A DNA stretch of 64,000 bases from Pseudomonadota bacterium (lineage in GTDB: Bacteria; Pseudomonadota; Gammaproteobacteria; Burkholderiales; Rhodocyclaceae): positions 79,175 through 143,174 of the forward strand of contig JAFEDK010000029.1 of the NCBI GenBank assembly GCA_018241665.1. The letters run 5' to 3'. Every line of letters begins with the position of its first letter. Within the stretch, counting starts at the first letter, position 1. The notes under the pieces were generated by a model. It had not been told where the DNA came from, searched no databases, and was given only the letters and a program-made list of their open reading frames with translations. Positions 56,015 to 64,000 of this stretch are shown here, piece after piece. The translations under genes were made by a program, and so were the position numbers.

Positions 56015-56794
56015 TCAGTGTTCTTCCCGGGCGGACTGGATCATCGAGCTGCAGTCGCAGTTGTCGGTGCATTCGCCACACTCTTCCGGGTCGAGCCCGG
56101 CGGCGGCCATCCGCGATTCGAGCACCTTGACCCGGTCGAGCAGACAGGCCAGCGCCTTGCCGACGGGGTCGGGCACCAGGTGGTGATCCAGGTCCAGCCC
56201 GTCGGGGCCGCGGCGGCCTTCGCTGCGCACGATGCGGCCGGGGATGCCGACCACCGTGCGGTCGGCCGGTACATCCTTCACAACCACTGAATTGGCGCCG
56301 ACGCGGACCCGTTCTCCGATGGTGATGGGGCCGAGGATCTTGGCGCCGGCTCCAACCACGACACCGCTCGAGAGGGTGGGGTGGCGCTTGCCTTTGCGCC
56401 AGGAGGTACCGCCGAGGGTGACCCCGTGGTAAAGCGTGACGTCGTGGCCGATTTCGGCGGTTTCGCCGATGACGACCCCGGCGCCGTGGTCGATGAAGAG
56501 GCGGCGGCCGATTGCAGCAGCCGGGTGGATATCCACATTGGTCAGCATCCGGGAAAAGAACTGGAGGACCCGGGCCGGATAACGCAGGCCGCGGCTCCAC
56601 AGGGCATGGCCGACGCGGTAGGCCATGATGGCGTGCACGCCGGGGTAGGTGGTCAGCACTTCCCAGCGGCTGCGGGCGGCCGGGTCGCGGCTCATCACCG
56701 AGTCGATGTCTTCCTTCAGCAGCGCGAAGAGGCCCTGGGGCGCTTCGCTGGCGACCGGTGCGGCGGGCAGGGAGACGTTGGCGGCGGGGGGCAT
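56015..56794 (-). CDS. cysE: nif-linked serine O-acetyltransferase
   Basis: 259 residues from ATG 56794, chosen because GGACC follows the nifV stop and precedes it; ATG 56824 would overlap nifV by 20 bp. Left-handed beta-helix hexapeptides are clear ([43 protein letters not shown] and after), with catalytic [19 protein letters not shown]. It makes O-acetylserine for cysteine, feeding sulfur to NifS. The C-terminal tail is cysteine-rich ([13 protein letters not shown]), not seen in housekeeping CysE, and could bind a metal or Fe-S cluster. Same place as cysE1 in Azotobacter. Confidence 0.93.
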   Translation of the reverse strand: MPPAANVSLPAAPVASEAPQGLFALLKEDIDSVMSRDPAARSRWEVLTTYPGVHAIMAYRVGHALWSRGLRYPARVLQFFSRMLTNVDIHPAAAIGRRLFIDHGAGVVIGETAEIGHDVTLYHGVTLGGTSWRKGKRHPTLSSGVVVGAGAKILGPITIGERVRVGANSVVVKDVPADRTVVGIPGRIVRSEGRRGPDGLDLDHHLVPDPVGKALACLLDRVKVLESRMAAAGLDPEECGECTDNCDCSSMIQSAREEH

Positions 56795-56804
56795 GTTCGG
56801 GTCC

Positions 56805-57998
56805 TTACGAAGGGGTGCGGACATGGTGCGGACGGTCGGACGACAGGGAGTGCAGTTCGGCGATGAAGCGGCGCAGGTCGGCCGGGCCGGGCGTGCGCTT
56901 GGTGCGTTCGACGAAGCCGCGGATGCGCGGCAGCAGCTCGCTGGCCTCGTCGTCGTGGATCGGCACGCCCATGCGGGCGTAGGCAGCGATCACGCCGGCG
57001 CTACCGGAGTGCTTGCCGAGCACCATGCGGTGCTCGCGGCCGACCTCGGCCGGGTCGATGGCCTGGTAGTTGGCCGGGTCCTTCAGCAGGCCATCCACGT
57101 GGATGCCGGCTTCGTGGGTGAACACCCCTTCGCCGACCACGCTCTTCTGCCAGCCCACCGGCCGGCCGGCGGCACGGGCCACCTGGTGGGACAGGGCCTG
57201 GATGCCGGCCAGGTCGAGCCCGGTGGCGAAGCCGTGGAGCTTGACCAGGCCAAGGGCGACTTCTTCCAGCGCGGCGTTGCCGGCGCGCTCGCCGAGGCCA
57301 TTGACGGTGGTATTGACGTGGGTGGCGCCGGCACGCACGGCGGCCAGGGTGTTGGCGGTGGCCAGACCCAGGTCGTCGTGGGCGTGCATCTCCAGCTCCA
57401 GGTCGCAGTGGGCGCGCAGGTCGGCAAAGCGCTCGAAGGTGCCGAAGGGCTCCATTACGCCGAGGGTGTCGGCGAAGCGCAGACGCCGGGCGCCGGCCAG
57501 TTGGGCGGCCTCGGCGATCTGCAGCAGGAATGTGGGGTCGGCGCGGGATGCGTCCTCGCAGCCGACCAGCACTTCGAAACCCATGTCGCGGGCCCGTGGC
57601 ACCAGGCTGGCGATCTGCTCCAGCACCCACTCCCGGTCGCGCCGCAGCTTGTGGCGGATCTGCTGGTCGGAAGCGGAGATGGACAGATCCACCATCCAGG
57701 CGTCGAGGCCGCTGCAGGCTGCCAGATCATCCAGCCGCATCCGGCACCACACCACCAGGCGGGAGGCGAGGCCGGCGCGGGCGCAGGCCTGGATGCTCTC
57801 CCGCTCGACGGCGCCCATCGCCGGGATGCCGATTTCGAGTTCGGGCACACCGATGTCGCTGAGGCCGCGGGCAATGGCGAGCTTCTCTGCCAGGGTGAAG
57901 GCCACCCCGGCGGATTGCTCGCCGTCGCGCAGCGTGGTGTCGTTGATGACGACACGCGGCGCGCTGGCGGGCGCGGAGGGCTGGATGAAATCAAGCAT
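56805..57998 (-). CDS. nifV: Homocitrate synthase NifV
   Basis: 397 residues from ATG 57998, overlapping the nifS end by 8 bp. HMGL-like TIM barrel: [20 protein letters not shown] (residues about 15-34), [75 protein letters not shown] with metal-binding HAHDD/N, and [22 protein letters not shown]. It condenses acetyl-CoA with 2-oxoglutarate to homocitrate, the organic ligand of FeMo-co. Cluster context rules out leucine isopropylmalate synthase. Confidence 0.95.
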   Translation of the reverse strand: MLDFIQPSAPASAPRVVINDTTLRDGEQSAGVAFTLAEKLAIARGLSDIGVPELEIGIPAMGAVERESIQACARAGLASRLVVWCRMRLDDLAACSGLDAWMVDLSISASDQQIRHKLRRDREWVLEQIASLVPRARDMGFEVLVGCEDASRADPTFLLQIAEAAQLAGARRLRFADTLGVMEPFGTFERFADLRAHCDLELEMHAHDDLGLATANTLAAVRAGATHVNTTVNGLGERAGNAALEEVALGLVKLHGFATGLDLAGIQALSHQVARAAGRPVGWQKSVVGEGVFTHEAGIHVDGLLKDPANYQAIDPAEVGREHRMVLGKHSGSAGVIAAYARMGVPIHDDEASELLPRIRGFVERTKRTPGPADLRRFIAELHSLSSDRPHHVRTPS

Positions 57999-59208
57999 AT
58001 GCGGGGGCGAAGGCTTTTTCCGGATCGGCGACCGGGCCGTTCTCGCCCCAGTAGGGCGACAGCTTGCGCAGCTGGGCGACGATCGGCGGTACCGCGGTGA
58101 TGACCCGCTCGATCTCTTCCTCGGTCGTGTAGCGGCTGAGGGAGAAACGCACCGTGCCGTGGGCGGCGGTGTAGGGGATGCCCATCGCACGCATCACGTG
58201 GGACGGCTCCAGGCTGCCGGAGGTGCAGGCCGAGCCGCTGGAGGCGGCGATGCCCTGCTTGTTCAGCAGCATCAGGATCGCCTCGCCCTCGATGTACTCG
58301 AAGGCGATGTTGGCGGTGTTGGGCAGGCGGTTGTCCGGGTTGCCGGTGACGAAGGCGTGGGGCACCACGGCCAGGATGCCGGCCTCGAGCTTGTCGCGCA
58401 GGGCCTTCACGTAGGTGCGCTCGTGCTCCATGGCCTCCATCGCCAGCTCGGCGGCAACGCCCAGGCCAATGATGCTCGGCGCGTTCTCGGTGCCGGCCCG
58501 GCGGCCGCGCTCCTGATGGCCGCCGCGCAGCAGCGGGCGGAAGCGCACGGCGCGGCGCACGTAGAGCACGCCGATGCCCTTGGGCGCGTGCAGCTTGTGG
58601 CCGGACACGGAGAGCATGTCGATCTTGGTGGCCGCCAGGTTGATGTCGATCTTGCCGACCGCCTGCACGGCATCGGTATGGAACAGCACGCCGGCCGCGT
58701 TGGCCATCTCGGCCATCTCGACCACCGGGAAGTAGGTGCCGGTCTCGTTGTTGGCCCACATCACCGACACCACGGCGACCTTGTCGCTGAGCACCTTGGC
58801 GTAGTCGTCGAGGTTCAGGCCGCCCTTGTTGTCTACCTTCAGGCGGTGGATGGTGTAGCCCTCCTTCTCCAGCTGCTCGCACAGGCTGAGGACGGCCGGG
58901 TGCTCGACCACGGTGGTGATGATTTCCTTGCGGTCCGGCTGGGCCTTGAGGGCGGACAGGATGGCCGTGCTGTCGGATTCGGTGCCGCAGGACGTGAACA
59001 CGATCTCGGAATCGAATTCGGCGCCCAGCAGCTTCTGCACCTTGGTACGGGCAGCCTTGAGCGCCACACCGACCTTGTTACCGAAACTGTGCATGCTGGA
59101 GGCGTTGCCGAACTGCTCCGTGAAATAGGGCAGCATTGCTTCCACGACCTTCGGGTCGCAGGCCGTCGTGGCGTTGTTGTCGAGATAGATCGGGGTGGGG
59201 GTGCTCAT
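57991..59208 (-). CDS. nifS: Cysteine desulfurase NifS
   Basis: 405 residues from ATG 59208, 5 bp after nifU with GGAGG inside the nifU end. PLP lysine K205 in [12 protein letters not shown], stacking H103 in [22 protein letters not shown], and the catalytic cysteine loop [18 protein letters not shown] with C328. It removes sulfur from cysteine and hands it to NifU for Fe-S clusters of nitrogenase. Class I (NifS/IscS-like) with the short-loop signature. Confidence 0.97.
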   Translation of the reverse strand: MSTPTPIYLDNNATTACDPKVVEAMLPYFTEQFGNASSMHSFGNKVGVALKAARTKVQKLLGAEFDSEIVFTSCGTESDSTAILSALKAQPDRKEIITTVVEHPAVLSLCEQLEKEGYTIHRLKVDNKGGLNLDDYAKVLSDKVAVVSVMWANNETGTYFPVVEMAEMANAAGVLFHTDAVQAVGKIDINLAATKIDMLSVSGHKLHAPKGIGVLYVRRAVRFRPLLRGGHQERGRRAGTENAPSIIGLGVAAELAMEAMEHERTYVKALRDKLEAGILAVVPHAFVTGNPDNRLPNTANIAFEYIEGEAILMLLNKQGIAASSGSACTSGSLEPSHVMRAMGIPYTAAHGTVRFSLSRYTTEEEIERVITAVPPIVAQLRKLSPYWGENGPVADPEKAFAPAYA

Positions 59209-59213
59209 TTTTA

Positions 59214-60128
59214 TCAGCCTCCGTGAGCGTGGGATGCGCAGGCGTGGGCCTGGGCCTTGGCGGCGGGTACGACGCGGACGAACTCGCCGAGGGCTTCGAT
59301 CATCTTGGTCTGGATGCCGGCCAGCGTGGCGGCTTCCATCTGGCAGCCGGAGCAGGCGCCGCTGAGGTTCACCAGGATGTTCTTGCCTTCGATGTCCACC
59401 AGCTCGATGTCGCCCCGGTCGGCCAGCAGGGTCGGGCGCACCGCGGCGATGACTTCTTCGATCTTGCGGATGCGGGCCAGGGTGCCGAGCTTGGCGGGTG
59501 CCGCTTCGGCGACGGCCGGCTTGGCTTTCTTGGCACCGGCGGGCACGAAGGTCTCGCCGCGTTCGGCCATCACCTTGGTGAGGATTTCCTCGATCGGCTC
59601 GTGGCAGGTGGAGCAGCCGCCACCGGCCTTGGTGTAGTTGGTGACCTCTTCGACCGTGCTCAGCTTGTTGGCGCGGATGGTGTCTTCGATCATCTGGCTA
59701 TCGACGGCGAAGCACTTGCAGACCAGCGCGCCTTCCTCGTGGTCATCGCTCCACTCTTCGCCGCGGTAGTTGGCGATGGCGGCGTGCAGGGCTTCGCGGC
59801 CCATCACGGAGCAGTGCATCTTTTCCGGCGGCAGGCCGTCGAGGAAGTCGGCGATGTCCTGGTTGCTGATCTGCTTGGCTTCGTCGAGGGTCATGCCCTT
59901 GACCATCTCGGTCAGCGCCGAGGAGGAGGCGATCGCCGAGCCGCAGCCGAAGGTCTGGAAGTGCGCGTCCTGGATGATCTCGGTGACCGGGTCGACCTTG
60001 AGCATCAGGCGCAGCGCGTCGCCGCAGGAGATGGAGCCGACGTCGCCGGTGGCGTTGGCGCCTTCCAGCGGACCCGTGTTACGCGGGTTGTAGAAGTGCT
60101 CTTTGACTTTTTCGGTGTAATCCCACAT
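59214..60128 (-). CDS. nifU: Fe-S cluster scaffold NifU
   Basis: 304 residues from ATG 60128 with GGAGAC upstream. Three domains, all with their cysteines: IscU-like scaffold with C35, C62 and C106; central [2Fe-2S] domain with C137, C139, C172 and C175; C-terminal Nfu domain with C259 and C262 (SGACSGCQ). A spacer near 195-215 is Lys/Ala/Pro-rich. It assembles [2Fe-2S] and [4Fe-4S] clusters for nitrogenase with NifS. Numbering matches Azotobacter NifU. Confidence 0.97.
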   Translation of the reverse strand: MWDYTEKVKEHFYNPRNTGPLEGANATGDVGSISCGDALRLMLKVDPVTEIIQDAHFQTFGCGSAIASSSALTEMVKGMTLDEAKQISNQDIADFLDGLPPEKMHCSVMGREALHAAIANYRGEEWSDDHEEGALVCKCFAVDSQMIEDTIRANKLSTVEEVTNYTKAGGGCSTCHEPIEEILTKVMAERGETFVPAGAKKAKPAVAEAAPAKLGTLARIRKIEEVIAAVRPTLLADRGDIELVDIEGKNILVNLSGACSGCQMEAATLAGIQTKMIEALGEFVRVVPAAKAQAHACASHAHGG

Positions 60129-60143
60129 GACAGTCTCCTTCGA

Positions 60144-60467
60144 TCAGGCTGCGAAGGACTGGCCGCATTCGCAGGACTTGGCCGCCTTGGGGTTTTCGAA
60201 CTTGAAGCCGCTGCCGGACAGGGAATCGACGAAGTCGATGGTGGTGCCTTCGATCAGCGGCGCGGAGTACGGGTCGATCAGAACGGTGAGGCCATCGATG
60301 ACGAGCACGTTGTCGTCGTCCTGCTTTTCGGCTTCGAGCTTCATGTTGTATTGCAGGCCGGCGCAACCGCCGCCCGACACCACGATGCGCAGTCCCGCCA
60401 CCGGATCGGCAGCCGTCGAAATGAAGCGGGAAACAGCCTTACACGCATTGGGGGTGAGGGTGATCAT
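60144..60467 (-). CDS. iscA: nif-specific A-type Fe-S carrier (IscA-nif)
   Basis: 107 residues from ATG 60467 with AGGAGAAA upstream; longer open frames upstream cross the promoter. A-type carrier with conserved C35 (SGGGCAGLQYNM), C99 and C101 (KSCECGQSF) and the family line LIDPYSAPLIEGTTIDFVDSLSGSGFKFENP. First gene of the nif operon, 15 bp before nifU, as in Azotobacter (iscA-nif, nifU, nifS). It carries or accepts Fe-S clusters from NifU. Confidence 0.95.
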   Translation of the reverse strand: MITLTPNACKAVSRFISTAADPVAGLRIVVSGGGCAGLQYNMKLEAEKQDDDNVLVIDGLTVLIDPYSAPLIEGTTIDFVDSLSGSGFKFENPKAAKSCECGQSFAA

Positions 60468-60512
60468 GGTTTTCTCCTGGGGGGTGATTGGGTTGTGAGC
60501 GCAACTCAGTGT

Positions 60513-60528
60513 TGCAACCCGTGTGCCA
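60513..60528 (-). promoter_or_regulatory. Sigma-54 (-24/-12) promoter of the nif accessory operon
   Basis: On the minus strand TGGCAC-ACGGG-TTGCA is a full match to the sigma-54 consensus (TGGCAC-N5-TTGC[A/T]), 46 bp before the iscA-nif start codon. Confidence 0.93.
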
Positions 60529-60623
60529 GGCCGAAAAATCCATTCAATCCATTGAAAATAAAGGATTGTTTTGCGCGTTGTGGCGTGTGTCGCGGTGTGG
60601 GATAGGCGACGCGACAAGGGGAT

Positions 60624-60639
60624 TGTCGTGTTCGTTACA
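60624..60639. promoter_or_regulatory. NifA upstream activator sequence
   Basis: TGT-N10-ACA (TGTCGTGTTCGTTACA) is a perfect NifA site, about 96-111 bp upstream of the -24 element, the usual distance for NifA activation by DNA looping. Confidence 0.88.
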
Positions 60640-60777
60640 GGATGGGGCTTGCCGTGGGAGGGCTTCTGTGGGGATTTCCCGCCAGGGCTGATTGCTGGGT
60701 TGGGGGAGAGTGACTGCGGGCGGGGGGAGAGCGACTGTGGGTTGGGGAGGTGGACTGTGGGGCTGTGGGAGGTGACT

Positions 60778-60844
60778 GTGGGGGCGAATTCATTCGCCCG
60801 CGGTGGTGAGGCCACGCGCGTAGGGCGAATGAATTCGCCCCCAC
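60778..60844. repeat. REP/BIME-like element 9 (upstream of nif operon)
   Basis: Left arm 60778-60799 (GTGG foot) and inverse-complement right arm 60823-60844 (CCAC end), spaced 23 bp. The 90 bp to its left (about 60690-60777) hold degenerate GACTGTGGG-like repeats, each with a foot-like GTGG, similar to the flank of element 8. Confidence 0.88.
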
Positions 60845-60865
60845 AGTTTGTAAATCCTTACCGTG

Positions 60866-60931
60866 CCTCAGCCTCAGCCTCAGCCTCAGCCTCAGCCTCA
60901 GCCTCAGCCACAGCCACAGCCACAGCCACAG
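60866..60931. repeat. Hexanucleotide microsatellite (CCTCAG)7(CCACAG)4
   Basis: Seven perfect CCTCAG units (60866-60907) followed by four CCACAG units (60908-60931), 22 bp after the right foot of REP element 9 and in non-coding DNA. Confidence 0.93.
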
Positions 60932-60984
60932 CCGCCCCTTGGCCCGGAGGAGGGGCTTCCGCAGGGCCGATCCCGGAAAAGCAA

Positions 60985-61008
60985 AACGGGAGCCCGAAGG
61001 CTCCCGTT
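60985..61008 (-). terminator. Rho-independent terminator of the PpiC gene
   Basis: Stem AACGGGAGCC / GGCTCCCGTT around tetraloop CGAA (TTCG on the minus strand), followed on the minus strand by TTGCTTTT. It lies 24 bp after the gene end. Confidence 0.85.
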
Positions 61009-61031
61009 GTCGTACTGGCTGCTGGCGGCGC

Positions 61032-61844
61032 TCAGTTGATCTTGGCGGCCTTGGCCAGTTCCTGGAGGTGCTGTTCCACGGTCTGGGCCTGCAGGCGCTG
61101 GGTGATCTGCGGCTTGGCTTCCTCGAAGCTGGGCAGCTTGAGGTCACGGACTTCGTCCAGCTGGATCACGTGGTAGCCGAAGGGGGTCTGAACCGGGGCC
61201 TGGGTGTAGGTGCCCGGGGTCAGGCCGGCGAGGGCCTTGGCAAACGGCTCGACGAAGCTGCTCGGCACGGTCCAGCCCAGGTCACCGCCCTTGTCCTTGG
61301 TGCCGGGGTCGGTGGACAGGGTGGCCAGCTTGTCGAACTTCTCACCCATCTTGAGGCGCTCGATGATGTCCTTGGCTTCCTTCTCTTCCTTCACGAGGAT
61401 GTGGCGGGACTTGAATTCCTTGTTGCCGGTCTGGGTCACCAGGCGGTCGTACTCGGCCTTGGCGGCGGCGTCGGTGACCGGGTGGCTCTGGATGTAGTCG
61501 GCCACGTAGGCGTTGGCGATGATCTGGTGGCGGGCCAGGTCGGCCTGCAGGGTGATTTCGGGCTTGCGGTCGAGGCCCTTCTTCTTGGCAGCCTGGTTGA
61601 GCAGTTCGGTCTGGATCAGGCGGCCGCGGATCTCGTTGGTGAGTTGCGGGCCGTCGGTGGCGCCCTGGGACTTGGCACGATCCGCCAGCAGGTCGTAGGC
61701 GCCCTGGGGAATGCCCACGCCATTGACCGTGGCCACCACGTTCTTGCCGGCGGCGCCCTTGGCCGGTTCGGCGGCGAAGGCGGGGGCCTGGGCCAGCAGG
61801 CCGGCGATCAGGGTGAGGGGGAGGAGGGGCCGGAGAAACTTCAT
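61032..61844 (-). CDS. Exported PpiC/parvulin-type peptidyl-prolyl isomerase
   Basis: 270 residues from ATG 61844 with AAGGAA upstream. Signal peptide 1-24 (RPLLPLTLIAGLLAQAPAFA). N-terminal helices form a SurA/PrsA-like chaperone arm (GVGIPQGAYDLLADRAKSQGA, LIQTELLNQAAKKKGLDR); the parvulin domain covers about 130-230 (FKSRHILVKEEKEAKDIIERL, FDKLATLSTDPGTKDKGGDLGW, TPFGYHVIQLDEVRD). It helps fold exported proteins in the periplasm. Although near the nif genes, its signal peptide, own terminator and separate position make a nif role unlikely. Confidence 0.92.
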   Translation of the reverse strand: MKFLRPLLPLTLIAGLLAQAPAFAAEPAKGAAGKNVVATVNGVGIPQGAYDLLADRAKSQGATDGPQLTNEIRGRLIQTELLNQAAKKKGLDRKPEITLQADLARHQIIANAYVADYIQSHPVTDAAAKAEYDRLVTQTGNKEFKSRHILVKEEKEAKDIIERLKMGEKFDKLATLSTDPGTKDKGGDLGWTVPSSFVEPFAKALAGLTPGTYTQAPVQTPFGYHVIQLDEVRDLKLPSFEEAKPQITQRLQAQTVEQHLQELAKAAKIN

Positions 61845-61963
61845 GAGGATTCCTTGGGTTGGGCTGTCTGATGTGGCGGAGCCGGCTGCACAGGCGGCCG
61901 GACGCGCGCTGAATACGTGTTTGGAGTCGCGCCCCGCAGTATTCCGAAGGGGAGCATGCCCCG

Positions 61964-63304
61964 TCAACGCGCTGAAGCAGGCTGCAAGCCCGCTGACAGC
62001 TTGCCGTCTGCCTCGTGGAGGTAGTCCAGGGTGATGTTGGCGAGGGATCTGACACCGATTTTCAGCACCCGCTCGTCGATCCAGAAGCGCGGCGAGTGGT
62101 TCGGGAAAACCTTCTCAGGTGGCGTGCCGTCGGGAACGACGCCGAGGAAATAGAAGAAGCCGGGGATGATTTTCTGGTAGGCCGAGAAGTCCTCCGAGAC
62201 GGTCACCTTGGGGTTCTCGAAGACCTGCCCGCTACCCATCGTCGCGTGCAGGGAGCGGGTGCCCAGCTCGGCCAGCCTGGCGTCGTTGATCAACACGTCG
62301 TAATTGGGGCTGATAGACACCTCCGCGCTGCCGCCGGCGCTCCTGGCGATGGCATCCGCGGTCGTCGCCACACGGCGCTGGATGTCGCGGCGCATGCCTT
62401 CGTCCAGCGCGCGGATCATGCCGCTCATTTCCACGGCTTCGGGAATGATGTTGGGCCGGTTGCCGCCGTGGAGGGTGGCGATGGTGACTACCGAGGGCTC
62501 CTGCAGCACATTCACCTGGCGGCTCTGGATGGTCTGGATGCCGAGCACCACCTGCGAGGCCAGCACCACCGGATCGACGCCCAGCCAGGGCAGCGCGGAG
62601 TGGGTCTGGCTACCCTTGACGACGATGCGGAAGGTGTCGCCGCTGGCCATCAGCGGGCCGGCCCGCACGCCGGCCTTGCCGAGGGGCGTGCGGCTGTTGA
62701 GGTGCAGCCCGAAGATGGCGGACGGTACCGGGTCGCGCAGCACGCCGTCGCGGATCATCAGCGCCGCGCCGCCATCTTCGCCGGGGGGCGGGCCTTCCTC
62801 GGCGGGCTGGAAGATGAACTTCACCGTACCGGGCAGTTGTGCGCGCATCGTGGCCAGCACTTCGGCGACGCCCATCAGGATCGCCGTATGGCCGTCGTGA
62901 CCGCATACGTGGGCAACGCCGACGTCTTCGCCCATCCAGTTGGCGCGGGCCTTCGAGGCGAAGGGCAGGCCGCTCTGTTCGGTGACGGGCAGGGCGTCCA
63001 TGTCGGCGCGCAGGGCCACGACGGGGCCGGGCCGGCCGCCACGCAGGAGGGCGACGACGCCGGTGCGGCCGACACCGGTCTTTACATCGAGGCTGAGGCG
63101 CTTGAGGTGCTCGGCGACCAGCGCGGCGGTGCGAAACTCCCGGTTGCCCAGCTCGGGGTGCTGATGGATGTCGCGTCGCCAGGCGATGAGCCGGGGTTCC
63201 AGCGCGTCGGCCAGTTGGTCGACCTGCTGCCGCTCGCCGGTGTCTGCCTGGGCGCAGGAGAGGCTGCCCAGGAAAACCGCCAGCCCGCCGAGAAATCGTC
63301 GCAT
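61964..63304 (-). CDS. Exported M20-family amidohydrolase (hippurate/IAA-conjugate hydrolase-like)
   Basis: 446 residues from ATG 63304 with AAGGG upstream. A signal peptide (MRRFLGGLAVFLGSLSCAQA) suggests export or lipid attachment (SLSC could be a lipobox-like site). Metal-site motifs: WRRDIHQHPELGNREF, VALRADMDALPVTEQ, C134-G-H136-D-G-H139 (HVCGHDGHTAILMG), IFQPAEEGPPPGEDGGA and the dimerisation-domain KGSQTHSALPWLGVDPV. Members split N-acyl amino acids or auxin conjugates. Substrate not readable. It lies 53 bp downstream of the NosR-like gene on the same strand. Confidence 0.9.
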   Translation of the reverse strand: MRRFLGGLAVFLGSLSCAQADTGERQQVDQLADALEPRLIAWRRDIHQHPELGNREFRTAALVAEHLKRLSLDVKTGVGRTGVVALLRGGRPGPVVALRADMDALPVTEQSGLPFASKARANWMGEDVGVAHVCGHDGHTAILMGVAEVLATMRAQLPGTVKFIFQPAEEGPPPGEDGGAALMIRDGVLRDPVPSAIFGLHLNSRTPLGKAGVRAGPLMASGDTFRIVVKGSQTHSALPWLGVDPVVLASQVVLGIQTIQSRQVNVLQEPSVVTIATLHGGNRPNIIPEAVEMSGMIRALDEGMRRDIQRRVATTADAIARSAGGSAEVSISPNYDVLINDARLAELGTRSLHATMGSGQVFENPKVTVSEDFSAYQKIIPGFFYFLGVVPDGTPPEKVFPNHSPRFWIDERVLKIGVRSLANITLDYLHEADGKLSAGLQPASAR

Positions 63305-63357
63305 GGGGTGAGCCCTTTGATGCCAATGTATTGACTGTATGCCGCGCCGGGGCGAAA

Positions 63358-64000
63358 TCAAGCCGATTGTGGGGGGCGGCCCTTTTTCCGGTACAGCATG
63401 ATCGGCGCGCAGCGGTTCTCGTCGTGGTAGATGCCGACGCAGTCGAGGCACTGGAAGCAGTCGTCGTAGCGGATCGCGCCGGACTTCTCGATGGCGTCGT
63501 AGGCGCAGCGGTGGCGGCAGGTCTGGCAGGGCTGGCCGCATTCCTGGCGGCGTGGCAGCCAGTCGAGGAGGCGCAGCTTGCCGCCGAGGGTCATCGCCGC
63601 GCCGAGGGGGCACAGGTAGCGGCAGAAGAACTTGTAGTACAGCCCGCCGAGGACGAGCAGCAGCACCGCGTAAGCGACGTAGGGCCAGGAGCGGTCGAAG
63701 CCGACGGTGATGGCGGTCTTGAAGGGTTCCACTTCGACGCCGGTCTCGGCCAGCCGCGGGGCGAAGGCAGCTGCCGCCACCAGTGCGGCGAGGATCGCGT
63801 AGCGCCCGCGGTCGAGAATGCGGGCGATGGTGGCCGGCAGACGCAGCCTCGGCAGGCGCAGCGCGCGGGCCAGCAGCGCGGCAAATTCCTGCAGCGCGCC
63901 GAAGGGGCACAGCCAGCCGCAGAAGGTGCCGCGGCCCCACACCACGAAGCTGATCGCGGTGAAGGCGATCAGCAGCAGGCTCACCGGGTCGTACAGGAAG
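63358..64000 (-). CDS. NosR/NirI-like membrane iron-sulfur protein, C-terminal part (cut by window edge)
   Basis: The minus-strand frame has its stop at 63358 and continues past the right edge; about 213 residues are visible. Features: membrane helices (LLLIAFTAISFVVWGRG, YAVLLLVLGGLYYKF), two CxxxCP-type motifs at membrane faces (GTFCGWLCPFGALQEF and KFFCRYLCPLGAAM), and a polyferredoxin-like tail (CGQPCQTCRHRCAYDAIEKSG, RYDDCFQCLDCVGIYHDENRC). This order is characteristic of the NosR/NirI family, in which an N-terminal FMN-binding domain lies ahead. NosR supplies electrons for nitrous oxide reductase. NapH-like proteins are an alternative because the N-terminus is not seen. Confidence 0.82.
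   Translation of the reverse strand, partial: FLYDPVSLLLIAFTAISFVVWGRGTFCGWLCPFGALQEFAALLARALRLPRLRLPATIARILDRGRYAILAALVAAAAFAPRLAETGVEVEPFKTAITVGFDRSWPYVAYAVLLLVLGGLYYKFFCRYLCPLGAAMTLGGKLRLLDWLPRRQECGQPCQTCRHRCAYDAIEKSGAIRYDDCFQCLDCVGIYHDENRCAPIMLYRKKGRPPQSA

Noticed and set aside
61032-61844. PpiC protein as a second NifM
   Set aside because: It has a signal peptide and its own terminator, lies on the far side of the nif promoter and has a SurA/PrsA-like architecture.

Overview
The window is a GC-rich chromosomal segment that most resembles a diazotrophic betaproteobacterium of the Rhodocyclales type (Azoarcus / Azospira / Dechloromonas relatives). This is inferred from gene content: a nif accessory operon with a NifA/sigma-54 promoter, a flavocytochrome c sulfide dehydrogenase-like pair, a urea ABC transporter plus urease, a NosR/NirI-like gene and a RecBCD set. 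No structural nitrogenase genes (nifHDK), rRNA, integrase or transposase is visible.

Layout. 1-3592: RND efflux permease (cut by the window edge) and membrane fusion protein, divergent from a LysR regulator. 3687-5292: small cytochrome c plus FCSD-type flavoprotein. 5484-14733: recC-recB-recD, overlapping at each junction. 14922-20747: on the minus strand, a hybrid histidine kinase and a large 7TM-PAS-GAF-GGDEF cyclase. 20978-30892: a compact five-gene run (145-aa beta-rich protein, double-AAA ATPase, unknown 417-aa protein, PLD-type nuclease with two HKD motifs, 1299-aa SNF2-type helicase), ending beside a tRNA-Val(CAC). 31227-35339: Sel1 protein, EamA transporter, NAD(P)HX repair enzyme, FMN reductase. 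35561-41611: urtABCDE. 41612-42935: a non-coding stretch with a 21-bp tandem repeat and a 574-bp inverted-repeat element. 42936-50187: ureD-A-B-C-E, a truncated haemoglobin, ureF, a patatin-like lipase and ureG. 50343-53359: PhaJ-type hydratase, LysR/pirin divergent pair, esterase. 53702-60467 (minus strand): iscA(nif)-nifU-nifS-nifV-cysE-TPR-nifW-nifZ-nifM. 61032-64000 (minus strand): PpiC isomerase, M20 amidohydrolase and the 3' part of a NosR/NirI-like gene.

Working together: urea is imported by UrtABCDE and hydrolysed by the nickel urease matured by UreDEFG. The nif operon supplies Fe-S assembly (IscA, NifU, NifS), homocitrate (NifV), O-acetylserine for cysteine (CysE) and nitrogenase maturation factors (NifW, NifZ, NifM). 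Both regions point to a nitrogen-scavenging lifestyle.

Two features stand out. First, the last three genes of the 20978-30892 run are fused by stop/start overlaps and combine a candidate recognition protein, a PLD nuclease and a SNF2 helicase. They look like a nucleic-acid-targeting (probably anti-phage) system that does not match any named system I can recall in full. Second, nine intact intergenic REP/BIME-like elements with a GTGG/GTAG foot and a covarying hairpin are scattered across the window, four of them inside the urea transport and urease gene runs; some are flanked by tandem duplications that begin at the foot. The presumed mobilising enzyme (a RAYT/TnpA-REP) is not in the window.
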